Under the pieces are notes generated by a model. The model ran no database searches and was not told the DNA's origin. It saw only the letters and a list, made by a program, of their open reading frames with translations. A stretch of DNA of 64,000 nucleotides from the NCBI GenBank assembly GCA_949035555.1, contig CAROLD010000007.1, positions 1 through 64,000 on the forward strand, written 5' to 3'. This document shows positions 33,900 through 43,317 of the stretch, one piece after another (position 1 is the stretch's first letter; the number at the start of each line of letters is the position of its first letter). The stretch is from an uncultured bacterium (GTDB taxonomy: Bacteria; Cyanobacteriota; Vampirovibrionia; Gastranaerophilales; Gastranaerophilaceae). A program made the translations under genes and the position numbers.

Positions 33900-34817
33900 T
33901 TAAACTCTCCTGTTTTTGAAATATGTCAACACTTTTGACAATTTTTCATCGGGTTCGATTTCTAATTCTATTATATCTTGAGAGAACGGTTTTGCAAATC
34001 TCAAGTAGTATGATTGCAGAACCTGTTCGTCTGTTTTAACTTTACCCTGCGGTGCGCCGTACATTGTGTCATTGTAGACGGGATGTTTTTTGTGGCTCGT
34101 ATGAACTCTGATTTGATGAGTTCTGCCCGTGATTAAATTCAATTCTACATAAGTCGCTTCATTTCCAAATCTTTCAATTACTTTTAGTTTAGTAACGCTA
34201 GGGCGTCCGTCAGCGCGTACAGCCATTTTTTTAGGGTTAAGGTTGTTTCTGCCAATCGGGTCCGATATAACATCATTATCGCGAGGGTAATTCCCAACAA
34301 GAATTGCGTGATATTTTTTTGTCAGATTATGGTCTTTGATTAAATTTGCAAGATATTCGTGGGTTTTGTTGTTTTTTGGTATCATCAAAAGCCCCGATGT
34401 ATTTCTGTCTAAACGATGTACAATACCACGTCTGAATTCTCCGTTCATATCCGATAAATTTTGTCCGAATTTATATAAAAGAGCATTAACTAATGTTCCT
34501 GAAGTTTCAATAAAAGTCGGGTGTGTAAGCATTCCTGACGGTTTGTTTATTACCGCCATATTCTCATCTTCCCACACAACTTCAAGCGGAATGTCTTCAG
34601 GTTCTATTTTTAGATTTTTTTCTTCTACAAGGTTTTCAAACTCGATTCTGTCCCCTTCTCGTAAAGTATAGGAAGCTTTTTTTGAGGATCCGTTTACTAA
34701 GACTTTACCTGTTTTTATCGCAGTTTGAATTTTTGAGCGTGAAATTCCCTCGTAAAGTTCGGATAAATATACATCTAATCTTGCGTTATCAGAGTTTTCA
34801 TCAATTACAAGAAGCAT
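33900..34817 (-). CDS. RluA-family 23S rRNA pseudouridine synthase
   Basis: N-terminal S4 RNA-binding domain (about 15-65, RLDVYLSELYEGISRSKIQ) followed by the RluA catalytic domain. The catalytic Asp is in HRLDRNTSGLLM, with INKPSGMLTHP upstream and LITGRTHQIRVH downstream. The length (305) and S4 domain fit RluD, which modifies helix 69. Between lspA and the LapA-like gene with 1-2 base gaps. Confidence 0.93.
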   Translation of the reverse strand: MLLVIDENSDNARLDVYLSELYEGISRSKIQTAIKTGKVLVNGSSKKASYTLREGDRIEFENLVEEKNLKIEPEDIPLEVVWEDENMAVINKPSGMLTHPTFIETSGTLVNALLYKFGQNLSDMNGEFRRGIVHRLDRNTSGLLMIPKNNKTHEYLANLIKDHNLTKKYHAILVGNYPRDNDVISDPIGRNNLNPKKMAVRADGRPSVTKLKVIERFGNEATYVELNLITGRTHQIRVHTSHKKHPVYNDTMYGAPQGKVKTDEQVLQSYYLRFAKPFSQDIIELEIEPDEKLSKVLTYFKNRRV

Positions 34818-34819
34818 TA

Positions 34820-35284
34820 TTATCTACCTTTATAGAAAAGCAGAATTACAGCGAGTGCTATAACTCCGATTGTTATAAATATATCTGCGACATTAAATAT
34901 CGGAAAGTTGATGAAATTTAATTGAATATAATCTCTAACATATCCTAATACAATTCTTTCGTGGCAGTTGCTCATAATCCCAGCGCTTAGCAGCCCGATA
35001 AATGATACAGAGATAAAATGAATATTTCTGATATGATTATGAACATATAAAAATAAAAGGGTTACTGCAACAATAGAGACAATAATCAGAAATTCTCTTG
35101 CATTTTGAAGCAGACTGAATGCTGCTCCTGAATTTTTCAGATAGTGAAGCTGAAATACTGCATTTGAGTAATGGTGTCCTGATGTTAAATTATCAACAAT
35201 AAGTTTTGATGAAAATAACGACAAAAACAGCCAGAATGCAAAACAGCATATTAAGAAAAAATATTTACCTATTGATGTATTCAT
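34820..35284 (-). CDS. lspA: Lipoprotein signal peptidase (signal peptidase II)
   Basis: Aspartyl protease of the inner membrane that cuts prolipoproteins before the lipidated Cys. Four hydrophobic helices. The signature LKNSGAAFSLL is intact, and the catalytic Asp pair is in GYVRDYI (about 114) and FNVADIFI (about 130). 154 residues is normal. It overlaps the upstream gene by one base; lspA next to rluD is a frequent pairing in bacteria. Confidence 0.95.
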   Translation of the reverse strand: MNTSIGKYFFLICCFAFWLFLSLFSSKLIVDNLTSGHHYSNAVFQLHYLKNSGAAFSLLQNAREFLIIVSIVAVTLLFLYVHNHIRNIHFISVSFIGLLSAGIMSNCHERIVLGYVRDYIQLNFINFPIFNVADIFITIGVIALAVILLFYKGR

Positions 35285-36177
35285 TATATGTCCTCTAATT
35301 TTATAAAATTATTTTTGGGAATAACATTTACTCTTTTCATAATACAGGCAAGACCTGCGATATAAACTTTAAACTTATCACTTCCCATATTTTTAGCTTT
35401 AGATATAGCAAGAGATGCAACAGCATACTCATTTATATTGTCAGTATTTGACTTTAAAAGTCTTTCCAAAACCTGAGATTGCGGCATTGGTCTTAATTCA
35501 CTTTTAGGAGTATTAGCAGGATATGTAACAGGGTCTGCATCAATAGAGCCGATAATAAACATATCAGAATCTCCGTCAACTTTTACAGTTGTAGTGTAAA
35601 TTTCTCCCGCCTCAACCTGATTTGGTGCTTGGATTTCCAAATTCATAAATCTTGCATCACCGTATAAAAGTGAAGATTCATCTGTTAATGCAGTTTCTCC
35701 GGTTATAAACCATTTTCCGTTAACCTGTTCGAGATGATAAATTCCTGTAGATTTTGAATGAAGTTCTCCGGATATCGGCGCAAAATCAATTGTATCATTA
35801 ATTGTACCGCTTGCCTTTTCTTCAACATTTACACTTGCATAATCTCCGGTTATATTTATTGATATAATTTTTGTATTGTAAGTTAAATCTTTGCAGGTAT
35901 CCCAGGTCTCCTTTATGCTTTTGAAATAAACTTCACGATTAAATCCGTCATTATTCATGTAGTTTTCGGAATATAAAGCTTCAAGCCCTTTGATATCGTG
36001 TTTGTTTGCAAATTCATTGTGAATTTTAAAAAGTTTTTTGATTTCTTTAAGCTCCTGACGATTTTCTTTTCTGACTTCAGCCCTATATGCGCGGTCAGAT
36101 ATAAGTGATGCGTCAGCCTCTTGAACGCATGGTATAAATAGTGAACCTAAAATTAATAATAAAACAATTTTCTTCAT
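35284..36177 (-). CDS. Secreted protein with an NTF2-like domain
   Basis: Signal peptide (about 1-23). Residues about 40-165 look like an NTF2/SnoaL-like fold (helix IKKLFKIHNEFANKHDIKGLEALYSENY, then alternating strands ending in GKWFITGET). The C-terminal half (about 175-297) starts with a beta-sandwich-like stretch. Function unknown; NTF2-like domains can be binding or enzymatic. It lies one base ahead of lspA in the operon. TATACT ends seven bases before the ATG and there is no well-placed Shine-Dalgarno sequence. Confidence 0.6.
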   Translation of the reverse strand: MKKIVLLLILGSLFIPCVQEADASLISDRAYRAEVRKENRQELKEIKKLFKIHNEFANKHDIKGLEALYSENYMNNDGFNREVYFKSIKETWDTCKDLTYNTKIISINITGDYASVNVEEKASGTINDTIDFAPISGELHSKSTGIYHLEQVNGKWFITGETALTDESSLLYGDARFMNLEIQAPNQVEAGEIYTTTVKVDGDSDMFIIGSIDADPVTYPANTPKSELRPMPQSQVLERLLKSNTDNINEYAVASLAISKAKNMGSDKFKVYIAGLACIMKRVNVIPKNNFIKLEDI

Positions 36178-36184
36178 ACCTTAC

Positions 36185-36213
36185 AGTATAGTTGAAAAAA
36201 GTTAAAATATAAA
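36185..36213 (-). promoter_or_regulatory. Candidate promoter of the NTF2-lspA-rluD operon
   Basis: Minus-strand TTTATA (36208-36213) and TATACT (36185-36190), 17 bases apart, with seven bases between the -10 box and the ATG. Confidence 0.45.
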
Positions 36214-36300
36214 TTTTATTAATATTTCTTAAAATAGTGTAATTTTTACATTCAAAAAGGGTTAATAAATAATATAAACATTGGTGAGGATATAATTATT

Positions 36301-36477
36301 ATGGATTTAGCAATACAGAATACAACCCCGAATTTTCAATTAAAAATTAAGTCTGCTGTGGATTTATTTAAAATTTCAAAACTGGAAAAACTGCTTTCCG
36401 ATATGCTGGAGGAAATGCCGAATAATACCCCTCTTGATTATGTCGGAGAGCTAAACAGAAATGATGTTATGCACTAA
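36301..36477 (+). CDS. Small uncharacterised protein
   Basis: Short frame translating to 58 residues (start MDLAIQNTTPNFQLKIKSAV, end ELNRNDVMH) with an amphipathic Leu/Lys-rich helix in the middle. GGTGAGGA lies about ten bases before the ATG. No recognisable domain. It lies between two divergent units, 84 bases ahead of the activase gene. Confidence 0.5.
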   Translation: MDLAIQNTTPNFQLKIKSAVDLFKISKLEKLLSDMLEEMPNNTPLDYVGELNRNDVMH

Positions 36478-36524
36478 GAGTGTGTAAATTATTATTTAAA
36501 AAATTATAAAATCCAAATTTTTCA

Positions 36525-36536
36525 TGCTATCATAAT
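36525..36536 (+). promoter_or_regulatory. Candidate promoter of the activase gene
   Basis: TGCTATCATAAT offers an extended -10 (TGCTATCAT) or CATAAT about 26-37 bases before the activase ATG. No good -35 box. Confidence 0.4.
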
Positions 36537-36561
36537 ACTGTTATAGGAAAAGGAAGAAAAC

Positions 36562-37566
36562 ATGAGTTTAACAGTATATTTAGGGATAGATGTAGGATCT
36601 GTTACGACCAAATTAGCTCTGGTCGATGAAACAGGTAAGTATGTTGACAGTATTATGTTAAAAACAGCGGGCAAACCTGTACTTGCCGTACAGTCAGGTT
36701 TGAGTCAGCTGTATGCAAAACGCTTGACAGATTATGAAGTAAAAGGTGTAGGAACAACAGGTTCAGGAAGAGCTTTAGCAGGTTCTTTAGTCGGTGCTGA
36801 TGTTGTGAAAAACGAAATTACAGCACACGCAGTTGCCGCAAGTACTAATATTCCTGGAGTTCAGACAATATTAGAAATCGGCGGGCAAGATAGTAAAATT
36901 ATTATTCTGCGTGACGGTATCGTAACAGACTTTGCAATGAACACTGTTTGTGCGGCAGGTACCGGCAGTTTCTTAGACCATCAGGCTCAAAGATTGAATG
37001 TGCCAATTGAAGAATTTGGACCTACAGCTTTGAAATCGACAAATCCTGCAAGAATTGCCGGCAGATGCGGTGTATTTGCAGAAAGTGACCTTATTCATAA
37101 ACAACAGTTAGGTTACCCTGTAGAAGATTTGCTATATGGGCTTTGCCAGGCTCTTGTAAGAAACTATTTAAGTAATCTTGCTTTAGGTAAAGAGTTGCTT
37201 CCGACAGTTTCTTTCCAGGGAGGGGTTGCAACCAATACCGGTATGGTAAAAGCTTTTGAAGAAGCTTTGAATACAAAAATTGTTGTTCCTGAAAACCACC
37301 AGACTATGGGTGCAATCGGGGCGGCGCTTCTTGCTATGGAAAATCATCAGTTCACAGAATGTGAAACTAAATTTAAAGGCTGGAATGTTGCTGATATGCG
37401 ATTTTCATCTATTACCTGTGCTTGCACAGGCTGTTCAAATAATTGTGAAGTTATCACAATTGTTGAAGGTTTGGATGAAGTTCAGCATGTTGAAAAAATC
37501 AAAGATGTTAAAGGTAATATCATCGCTCGCTGGGGTGGAACCTGCGGTCGCTGGGATATAAGTTAA
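36562..37566 (+). CDS. BadF/BcrA/HgdC-type acyl-CoA dehydratase activase ATPase
   Basis: ASKHA-fold ATPase that uses ATP hydrolysis to inject a low-potential electron into 2-hydroxyacyl-CoA dehydratases or benzoyl-CoA reductases. Visible: phosphate-1 loop GIDVGSVTTK (about 7-16), GGQDSK, the bridging 4Fe-4S Cys motifs NTVCAAGTGSFL and GRCGVFAESD. The C-terminus adds a Cys-rich part (CACTGCSNNCEV, GGTCGRW) that normally links to DUF2229 in fused proteins. 334 residues. The dehydratase itself is not in the window; the DUF2229 half is at 24.7 kb. Confidence 0.88.
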   Translation: MSLTVYLGIDVGSVTTKLALVDETGKYVDSIMLKTAGKPVLAVQSGLSQLYAKRLTDYEVKGVGTTGSGRALAGSLVGADVVKNEITAHAVAASTNIPGVQTILEIGGQDSKIIILRDGIVTDFAMNTVCAAGTGSFLDHQAQRLNVPIEEFGPTALKSTNPARIAGRCGVFAESDLIHKQQLGYPVEDLLYGLCQALVRNYLSNLALGKELLPTVSFQGGVATNTGMVKAFEEALNTKIVVPENHQTMGAIGAALLAMENHQFTECETKFKGWNVADMRFSSITCACTGCSNNCEVITIVEGLDEVQHVEKIKDVKGNIIARWGGTCGRWDIS

Positions 37567-37576
37567 GGAATATTTA

Positions 37577-38266
37577 ATGCAAAATTTTGGGCAAAATGCT
37601 TCTCCTTTTAATGCACAACGTACCTCTATTCTAACAGAATTATCAGGAGGGAATGTTGAGTTTGGAGAAGCTTTTGCTTATATTATTAACGATATGGTTG
37701 TCCAGAGCGGTATAACTAATCCAAATGCTGAACTGTTTGATGTAGTACCTGATTCATGGCGCAAATTGGCTGACAAGCCTGATAAGACACCTGAAGAGAA
37801 TAAAAAACTTGATGAAACATTTAAAGAAGAAGTTAATTCTCTTGCAGAATCCTATCTGCTTTTTATGGCGAGAGAAGCCAGAAATCTTACAGGTAAGCTT
37901 GATTACGCCCAATATGAAGCTTTTATGTTGAAATTCAGATTTGGGCATTATGATGTTATGAATCGTCCGGAGTATCTTTCGAAAATTAAGGTTCAAATTC
38001 GCAATGCTTTTAATAAAATTTCTGCCCATGGTGAAATCTCCGGCGGTGATAATCTAATTGATAAAAAAGACATGGCGGCTTTTATTTACGCGATTTCAAC
38101 AAAAGCAAAACGAGACAGTAATAACAAATTTGACGGGTTTGTAATAAACGGGTTAATTACACCGGAAGAATACGCTGTTTCTGAAAAGCAACTCTTTGAA
38201 GCAGAGGATAATTTGTTCTCAATAAAATTACGTTTGGCTTATAAAATTTTAAATAATATGTTATAG
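37577..38266 (+). CDS. Uncharacterised helical protein, possible EF-hand remnants
   Basis: 229 residues, largely helical, no signal peptide or membrane helix. Two segments, DNLIDKKDMAAFIYAIST and DGFVINGLITPEEY, look like degenerate EF-hand loops and helices, but neither has a full set of calcium ligands. It begins 10 bases after the activase stop and is followed 11 bases later by a secreted protein gene, so the three form a likely operon. Confidence 0.6.
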   Translation: MQNFGQNASPFNAQRTSILTELSGGNVEFGEAFAYIINDMVVQSGITNPNAELFDVVPDSWRKLADKPDKTPEENKKLDETFKEEVNSLAESYLLFMAREARNLTGKLDYAQYEAFMLKFRFGHYDVMNRPEYLSKIKVQIRNAFNKISAHGEISGGDNLIDKKDMAAFIYAISTKAKRDSNNKFDGFVINGLITPEEYAVSEKQLFEAEDNLFSIKLRLAYKILNNML

Positions 38267-38277
38267 AGGGTTAAATT

Positions 38278-38958
38278 ATGAAAAAGATATTAATTTCATT
38301 ATTTTTGTGTTTAGCATTTTTAGTTCCACAAAAAACATCAGCAATAGAAAATATTGTAAGTTTGGATGAAGTAAAAGATATACAAATAGAGGCTCTTGAA
38401 CCGGAAGAGAAACTTCAACCGTTAAATGCTGAAATTAGCTTTGATTGGCTTGATATTTCGCTTGCTCAAAGAGAAGAAAATGTTGCGAAGTATAAAAATC
38501 TCTTGTTTGACAATAATTCCAGCAAAATTTACTTTGATAAAGATGAATTTAAGACCGAATTTAAAAAATATCGTAAAGACAAAGAATATAAACTACATTA
38601 TATGCTTACAAACGAAGGGGTTACAGAAGATGAAGAAGCTAAATATTGCGCATTTTATTTTAAACGTAATACCCTTATGATGTATGCAATTCAGTACAAG
38701 GATAATCCGCATAGAGCTTTTTACTATAGTGCATTTGGAAAACTGTATTTTACCGATGTAATTTCTGATGAATATCCGAATTTTCCGTACACTTCAATGC
38801 AGTATAACAAAAATGGACAGTTGAAGAGTGCAATATATTTTGTATCAAAAGATATTCAATATATGTTTGACGGAGATAAAGAATTTCAGGGTATATGGTA
38901 CAAAGACAAGATGTATGATAAAAACGGGAAGAAGATTTTAACCCGTTCAAACTGGTAA
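38278..38958 (+). CDS. Secreted protein with MORN-like C-terminus
   Basis: Signal peptide (about 1-22, ending KTSA). A charged region is followed by a beta-rich domain and repeats of the kind YNKNGQLKSAIYF and YDKNGKKIL (about 180-222), reminiscent of MORN or toxin-antitoxin YwqK-type Gly-turn repeats. Likely periplasmic or surface-exposed. Function unknown. Last gene before a strong terminator. Confidence 0.6.
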   Translation: MKKILISLFLCLAFLVPQKTSAIENIVSLDEVKDIQIEALEPEEKLQPLNAEISFDWLDISLAQREENVAKYKNLLFDNNSSKIYFDKDEFKTEFKKYRKDKEYKLHYMLTNEGVTEDEEAKYCAFYFKRNTLMMYAIQYKDNPHRAFYYSAFGKLYFTDVISDEYPNFPYTSMQYNKNGQLKSAIYFVSKDIQYMFDGDKEFQGIWYKDKMYDKNGKKILTRSNW

Positions 38959-38966
38959 TTTATTAG

Positions 38967-39002
38967 AAAGCCCGGCTAAAGATTATTTAGCCGGGCTTTT
39001 TT
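38967..39002. terminator. Terminator between convergent units
   Basis: Stem AAAGCCCGGCTAAA / TTTAGCCGGGCTTT, GATTA loop, T tail on the plus strand. It also lies just after the stop of the convergent GH13 gene. Confidence 0.88.
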
Positions 39003-39010
39003 CTTCTCTC

Positions 39011-40747
39011 TTAATGCTGTTTATAGACATTTTTTGTATATTTTTCAATATACGGTGTCTCTATTTCAAATACATGTATTCTTGCAGGACCTAAATCAAC
39101 TGCGACTTCTCCTTGCGACACCTGGAATTTACTTTCCTGACCGTATGTTGGAAGGAGATTTTTTAATTGTTGGTTTGCTTTCAACGATGGAACAGAAATT
39201 TTGCAGGATACATTTCTATTTACGTTTTTATTTGCAATAACAAGTAGTGTTCTGCCATGTCTATGACGGGCAAAAGCTATAACTTGATCCAGTTTATCCT
39301 GTTGTTTATCAAGAATAATATAAGAACCTCGTTTTAATACATCAGAGTATTTGTCTCTAAGATTAAAGCATTCGGTCATGAATTTTCCTATTTCAGGCTG
39401 ATTGCCTCCCGGTTTTCTAGAGAGGTTGAATATATCAAGCTTACCTTTATGAACAAACATATCATTATTATCTGTCATTGAGGTTGGTAAAGATTTTCCT
39501 CGATATGAATATTCATACCAATCACCTGATTGGAAACCGTCAACAAAATATGGGTTCAGCATCGGTAATGTTGCCTGCAAGCCTGATGTCAGGTTACAAT
39601 AAACTTCTCCGCCGTGGTACATTGGAGAAATATCATCATGGGTTGCGAATGAGCCGATGAGTGATTTGCCTTTTTCAACACGGTAAGACAAATTGAGATT
39701 ATCAATTACATAATCGTGAAGTTCTTGAGCTGTACTCCATTCGTTAAATATGTGATACTGCCCGTAATATGCATCAAATCCTGCGCGTAGAGAATCTTCA
39801 GGTCTGTCGTACGGCATATTTGCCTGCGGAGAAGCATCTTCGTATGTATATGTTTCTGCAAGCCACGCAAATTCAGGGTCTCGTTTATGAGAGTACGGAA
39901 TAATAATATCCCAAAATTCTACCGGTTTTGCACGTGCTACGTCCGCGCGTATTCCGTCAACACCCGCATCAATCATCATGTCAACAAATTTTCTGTGATA
40001 TTCCAGAAGTTCCGGATTAAGTGTTCTAATACCTTCATCTTCCCATGGCTGGAACATTCTGATATCATTCCAACCCTGTGGTGTTTTTGCCAGTCCGTTT
40101 CTGTCAAATGCCATAAGCTCAGGCTTAGCAAGGAATAAATCATAAGAAGCACAGCTTGGCATATCAACCATTACTTTTATTCCACGGTTGTGGCAGGCAT
40201 CTGTGAATGCTTTGAATTGTTCTATATCAGAACGAGGGTCATTTTTATCAATTAAGACAGGATCAATTTTGAGAAAATCGACAGGCGAATATATAGAACC
40301 AGCTGTTCCGAAAGCATTGTTTTCCCCCGGAGGGTTGATTGGAAGAACGTGTAATGTATTAAATCCTTCTGCCTGAATGTCGTCTAATCTTTCTATTGCG
40401 TTTAAGAAAGTTCCGTGTTGTTCGTTTTTCTCAATATATTCATTTCCGTTGGTGTCTTTTGCATTGAATGTACGCGGAATAATTGCAAGAATTTTGGCAC
40501 TGTTTGTTAAAAATAAAGTTCTTAAATCATTTTTATAAGGTTTTACTGGTTCAGTTTGAGCAACAGGTGTTGTTTTTGTGACAATAGGAGTATTAATTAC
40601 TGCCTGATTATTAAGAAAATCCGTAATTAAATTACCGGAAAATGACGGAGTGATAGTATTAACCGTGTTTATTGGTGCATTTATAGGTTTAGAAATATTT
40701 AGAGAATTAAGTTTTTGAGTTATTAGATTTGAAGATATATTTATCAT
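39011..40747 (-). CDS. Glycoside hydrolase family 13 protein with lineage-specific N-terminus
   Basis: GH13 (beta/alpha)8 enzyme, about 75-500: region I-like VMVDMPSCASYDLF, nucleophile Asp in GIRADVARAKP, acid/base Glu in WLAETYTYE, transition-state Asp in FATHDD. C-terminal beta domain from about 500. The first 75 residues are low-complexity (Asn/Thr/Pro/Ile-rich, PSFSGN motif) with no signal peptide. It follows the 855-residue membrane protein gene by two bases and is the third gene of a compact cassette. Substrate unknown. Confidence 0.8.
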   Translation of the reverse strand: MINISSNLITQKLNSLNISKPINAPINTVNTITPSFSGNLITDFLNNQAVINTPIVTKTTPVAQTEPVKPYKNDLRTLFLTNSAKILAIIPRTFNAKDTNGNEYIEKNEQHGTFLNAIERLDDIQAEGFNTLHVLPINPPGENNAFGTAGSIYSPVDFLKIDPVLIDKNDPRSDIEQFKAFTDACHNRGIKVMVDMPSCASYDLFLAKPELMAFDRNGLAKTPQGWNDIRMFQPWEDEGIRTLNPELLEYHRKFVDMMIDAGVDGIRADVARAKPVEFWDIIIPYSHKRDPEFAWLAETYTYEDASPQANMPYDRPEDSLRAGFDAYYGQYHIFNEWSTAQELHDYVIDNLNLSYRVEKGKSLIGSFATHDDISPMYHGGEVYCNLTSGLQATLPMLNPYFVDGFQSGDWYEYSYRGKSLPTSMTDNNDMFVHKGKLDIFNLSRKPGGNQPEIGKFMTECFNLRDKYSDVLKRGSYIILDKQQDKLDQVIAFARHRHGRTLLVIANKNVNRNVSCKISVPSLKANQQLKNLLPTYGQESKFQVSQGEVAVDLGPARIHVFEIETPYIEKYTKNVYKQH

Positions 40748-40749
40748 AA

Positions 40750-43317
40750 TTACTTATTCTCCTTTCCTGTCGCAGGGACTTTCATCTTGCCCATGAAGAA
40801 TTGAGATAATACGGTTACTCCGAGTAAAGCCGCTCCAAAGCCGCCGAACATTGCAAACCATTTGTTGCTGTTAAAGCGTTGTTTGCATAATTTGTAGAAC
40901 ATTTCATCAGGTGCGCATCCCAAACGTAAGAAACGTCTTTCCGACGTTGATTTTACAACTCCGTCAACAAGGTGTCCCGGTTTTGCAAAGTTTTCATCGC
41001 CGCCTAATATATTTAAAAGTTCATTTCTGTAAGCCATAAAGTCATCCCAGATTACACTTGACTGACCGCGAGCCATAGTGTCAGGGTGAGGATTTTCTTT
41101 GTAAATAAATCTCATAACATTACCAAAGAAACCTTTGTCATTCGACAGTTCGGTTAACTGGCTTGCAGAATGAGTTCCGAGATGTTTGTTAAGAATCTTG
41201 CCGTTTTCGACCTCAACTTGTTCGTAGAATCTTGCCAGTTCTTCTAATGATGCGTTTTCCGGCGGGTTAATTTCCGGATGTCGCAGAGTAAAGAATTTTA
41301 CTGCATAATCTGAGGTGTGTGCATCTAGAAGCATTTGTTTTACAAATTCAACGAGTTCTTCTTTAACCTGACGCGGCATTTTATTATGAAGAGTTTCAGG
41401 AGCTATTTTATCAATCTGTGAAATTCTTCTATATGTGTCAACCGCATTCAACAATCTGTAGAAGGAACTTTTCACACCTGTAATTCTGTCTTTGATAAAC
41501 GAAATTTGAATATGTTTAGCGGAGGTTTCAACATGTCCGTCGATACCGTTAATACTATTTGCAGAATTATGTAAATTTAATTCTCTCAAGCTGTGCGCTG
41601 CACTGTCATAAGTGGTGTTAACTTTACCCAGATATGAGTTGGTATTGTTTGCTTCAGGTACATCAATAGATGCCATTTTTTCATGAAGCGCAGAAAGTTT
41701 TTTAAACATGTTATCTACAAAATTGTTGTATCTTGTGTCATCTGATGCAATATATTCTATTTTTTCTCGAAGCAGTGGTCCTGTAATTTCTCTGTCGATT
41801 CTTGCTTTTGCAATATCTTGTTTGCTGAAATTAAGAGTTTTTAACAAGTCGTCCGAGATTTCATTCCAGCTATTGGCAAGAATTGTTTCAGGTGCCTGTG
41901 CGGCTTTCAGATATGCAAATTTATCAAGTACATTGACTTCTGATTTGAGTTTTGTTAGTGCTTCTGATGCTTTTTCAAGTGTTTGTATTGCAGATTCTGA
42001 TAGTGTTGCTGAATGTTGGAATCTTAATGTTTTATATAATGCAGAATCTTCGCCTATTGCATTTGTGTGTATTAGCTTACCCATATGGAAATCAAGTGCA
42101 TCAGCTAATGGGTGAGCAGGATTTTCATGAATGAATTGTTCTATATTTCTTTCTAAAATATTTGTAATTTCTTTTGAATAATCTGAAAAATCATTTACAT
42201 TTTCTCTTATCAGGTTTTTGTCAGTAAAAATTTGAGTCAGATTGTCATTTGTAGGTAAAATTTTAGTTAATTCATCTTCTGTCAGCCCAACTTCAGCAAA
42301 ATGTTTTCCTAAGCCGGAACGTACATTTTCAAGAGTATCTCTATTTATTGTAAATCCATCATCTAATGGCAATAAATTTTTCAAGTCTTTTTCTATTTCT
42401 GTAGAAACAACAAAATCAAGACCGTCTGTAATATTAGAATGAATTTGCTTAAATAATTCAGGTGTTATCGGTTTGCCTTTGTTTTCAGTTAGTAACTGAG
42501 CTAATTGCTCTCGCTGTTTTGAATAATCATATTTTTTTGCTTCATCATTAAAGTTTACTAGAAGTCCGTCGGCTTTTTGGTTTAATTTACCATCCTGATA
42601 TTGGGAAATAGGTTTAGTCAGCGCATTACAAATCAAAGCACTCATAATTGGTGTAGCAAATCCTGCTGTCAGCATCCACATAGTATTATTTTGCAGTGCA
42701 ATTTTTCTCATTTTTTCCTGAATAAAATCACGTCTGTTCGGAATATCTTTCGGAACTCTTAATCTGTCGCCGATTTTATTGATTTCTTCATCACTGTACA
42801 AATCCCAAGGAATGAACTGGTGGTCTTGATACAATAATTTTTTTCTTCCGTAATTATCTTCATATTTTTGTCGGATATCAAATCCGTGTATTAAGTATGC
42901 AGGTAGCTGGAGCGCCGCTTTTGGCCAGAAATCCATTGCGGCAAAAAATGATGTCAGCCCTACAAATTCCATAATTTTTGTTAGCGGAGTTGATTTCCTT
43001 GTAAACAGATAGGTCGCAATAGCAAGCCCGCCGAGCTTCATACCCATATCATTAAGTCTTCCAAGTTCGTGGTCGTTAGCTTCCCCTTTTACTGAGTGTT
43101 TCAAGGCTTTCATATCATATTTGACATCTTTAAAAAATTCTGCAGGCATGTCAAATAATGTATTTCTAACAAGTTTACCATTGCTAGGTAATGGTTTTAT
43201 AAATGTTCTGTTATTAAGTTCTTTTTTTACATCAAAGTCTTTTACTGTTTTTTCGGCATTATATTGTTTTGCTGCCGGATTGCCATTTAAGTATGCCTGA
43301 ATTAAATTTGTTCTCAT
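40750..43317 (-). CDS. Large uncharacterised membrane protein, helical, distant paralogue of the upstream gene
   Basis: 855 residues. Three hydrophobic helices in the first 240 (near GMKLGGLAIATYLF, VGLTSFFAAMDFWPKAAL and TMWMLTAGFATPIMSALICNAL), then about 550 residues of charged, probably helical soluble domain, then a C-terminal helix (WFAMFGGFGAALLGVTVLSQF) and a basic tail. A LPAYLIHGFD motif and a PWDLYSDEE motif align in order with the 342-residue protein encoded upstream. No known family recognised. It abuts that gene with no gap. Confidence 0.75.
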   Translation of the reverse strand: MRTNLIQAYLNGNPAAKQYNAEKTVKDFDVKKELNNRTFIKPLPSNGKLVRNTLFDMPAEFFKDVKYDMKALKHSVKGEANDHELGRLNDMGMKLGGLAIATYLFTRKSTPLTKIMEFVGLTSFFAAMDFWPKAALQLPAYLIHGFDIRQKYEDNYGRKKLLYQDHQFIPWDLYSDEEINKIGDRLRVPKDIPNRRDFIQEKMRKIALQNNTMWMLTAGFATPIMSALICNALTKPISQYQDGKLNQKADGLLVNFNDEAKKYDYSKQREQLAQLLTENKGKPITPELFKQIHSNITDGLDFVVSTEIEKDLKNLLPLDDGFTINRDTLENVRSGLGKHFAEVGLTEDELTKILPTNDNLTQIFTDKNLIRENVNDFSDYSKEITNILERNIEQFIHENPAHPLADALDFHMGKLIHTNAIGEDSALYKTLRFQHSATLSESAIQTLEKASEALTKLKSEVNVLDKFAYLKAAQAPETILANSWNEISDDLLKTLNFSKQDIAKARIDREITGPLLREKIEYIASDDTRYNNFVDNMFKKLSALHEKMASIDVPEANNTNSYLGKVNTTYDSAAHSLRELNLHNSANSINGIDGHVETSAKHIQISFIKDRITGVKSSFYRLLNAVDTYRRISQIDKIAPETLHNKMPRQVKEELVEFVKQMLLDAHTSDYAVKFFTLRHPEINPPENASLEELARFYEQVEVENGKILNKHLGTHSASQLTELSNDKGFFGNVMRFIYKENPHPDTMARGQSSVIWDDFMAYRNELLNILGGDENFAKPGHLVDGVVKSTSERRFLRLGCAPDEMFYKLCKQRFNSNKWFAMFGGFGAALLGVTVLSQFFMGKMKVPATGKENK

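Noticed and set aside
37577..38266. Calling the 229-residue protein an EF-hand calcium-binding protein
   Set aside because: The loop-like segments lack most of the canonical Asp/Gly ligand positions; only a weak resemblance is recorded.
41708..42115. Open frame of 135 codons antisense to the 855-residue protein
   Set aside because: Ser/Leu-rich translation typical of reverse-strand shadows; the opposite-strand gene has better spacing and operon context.
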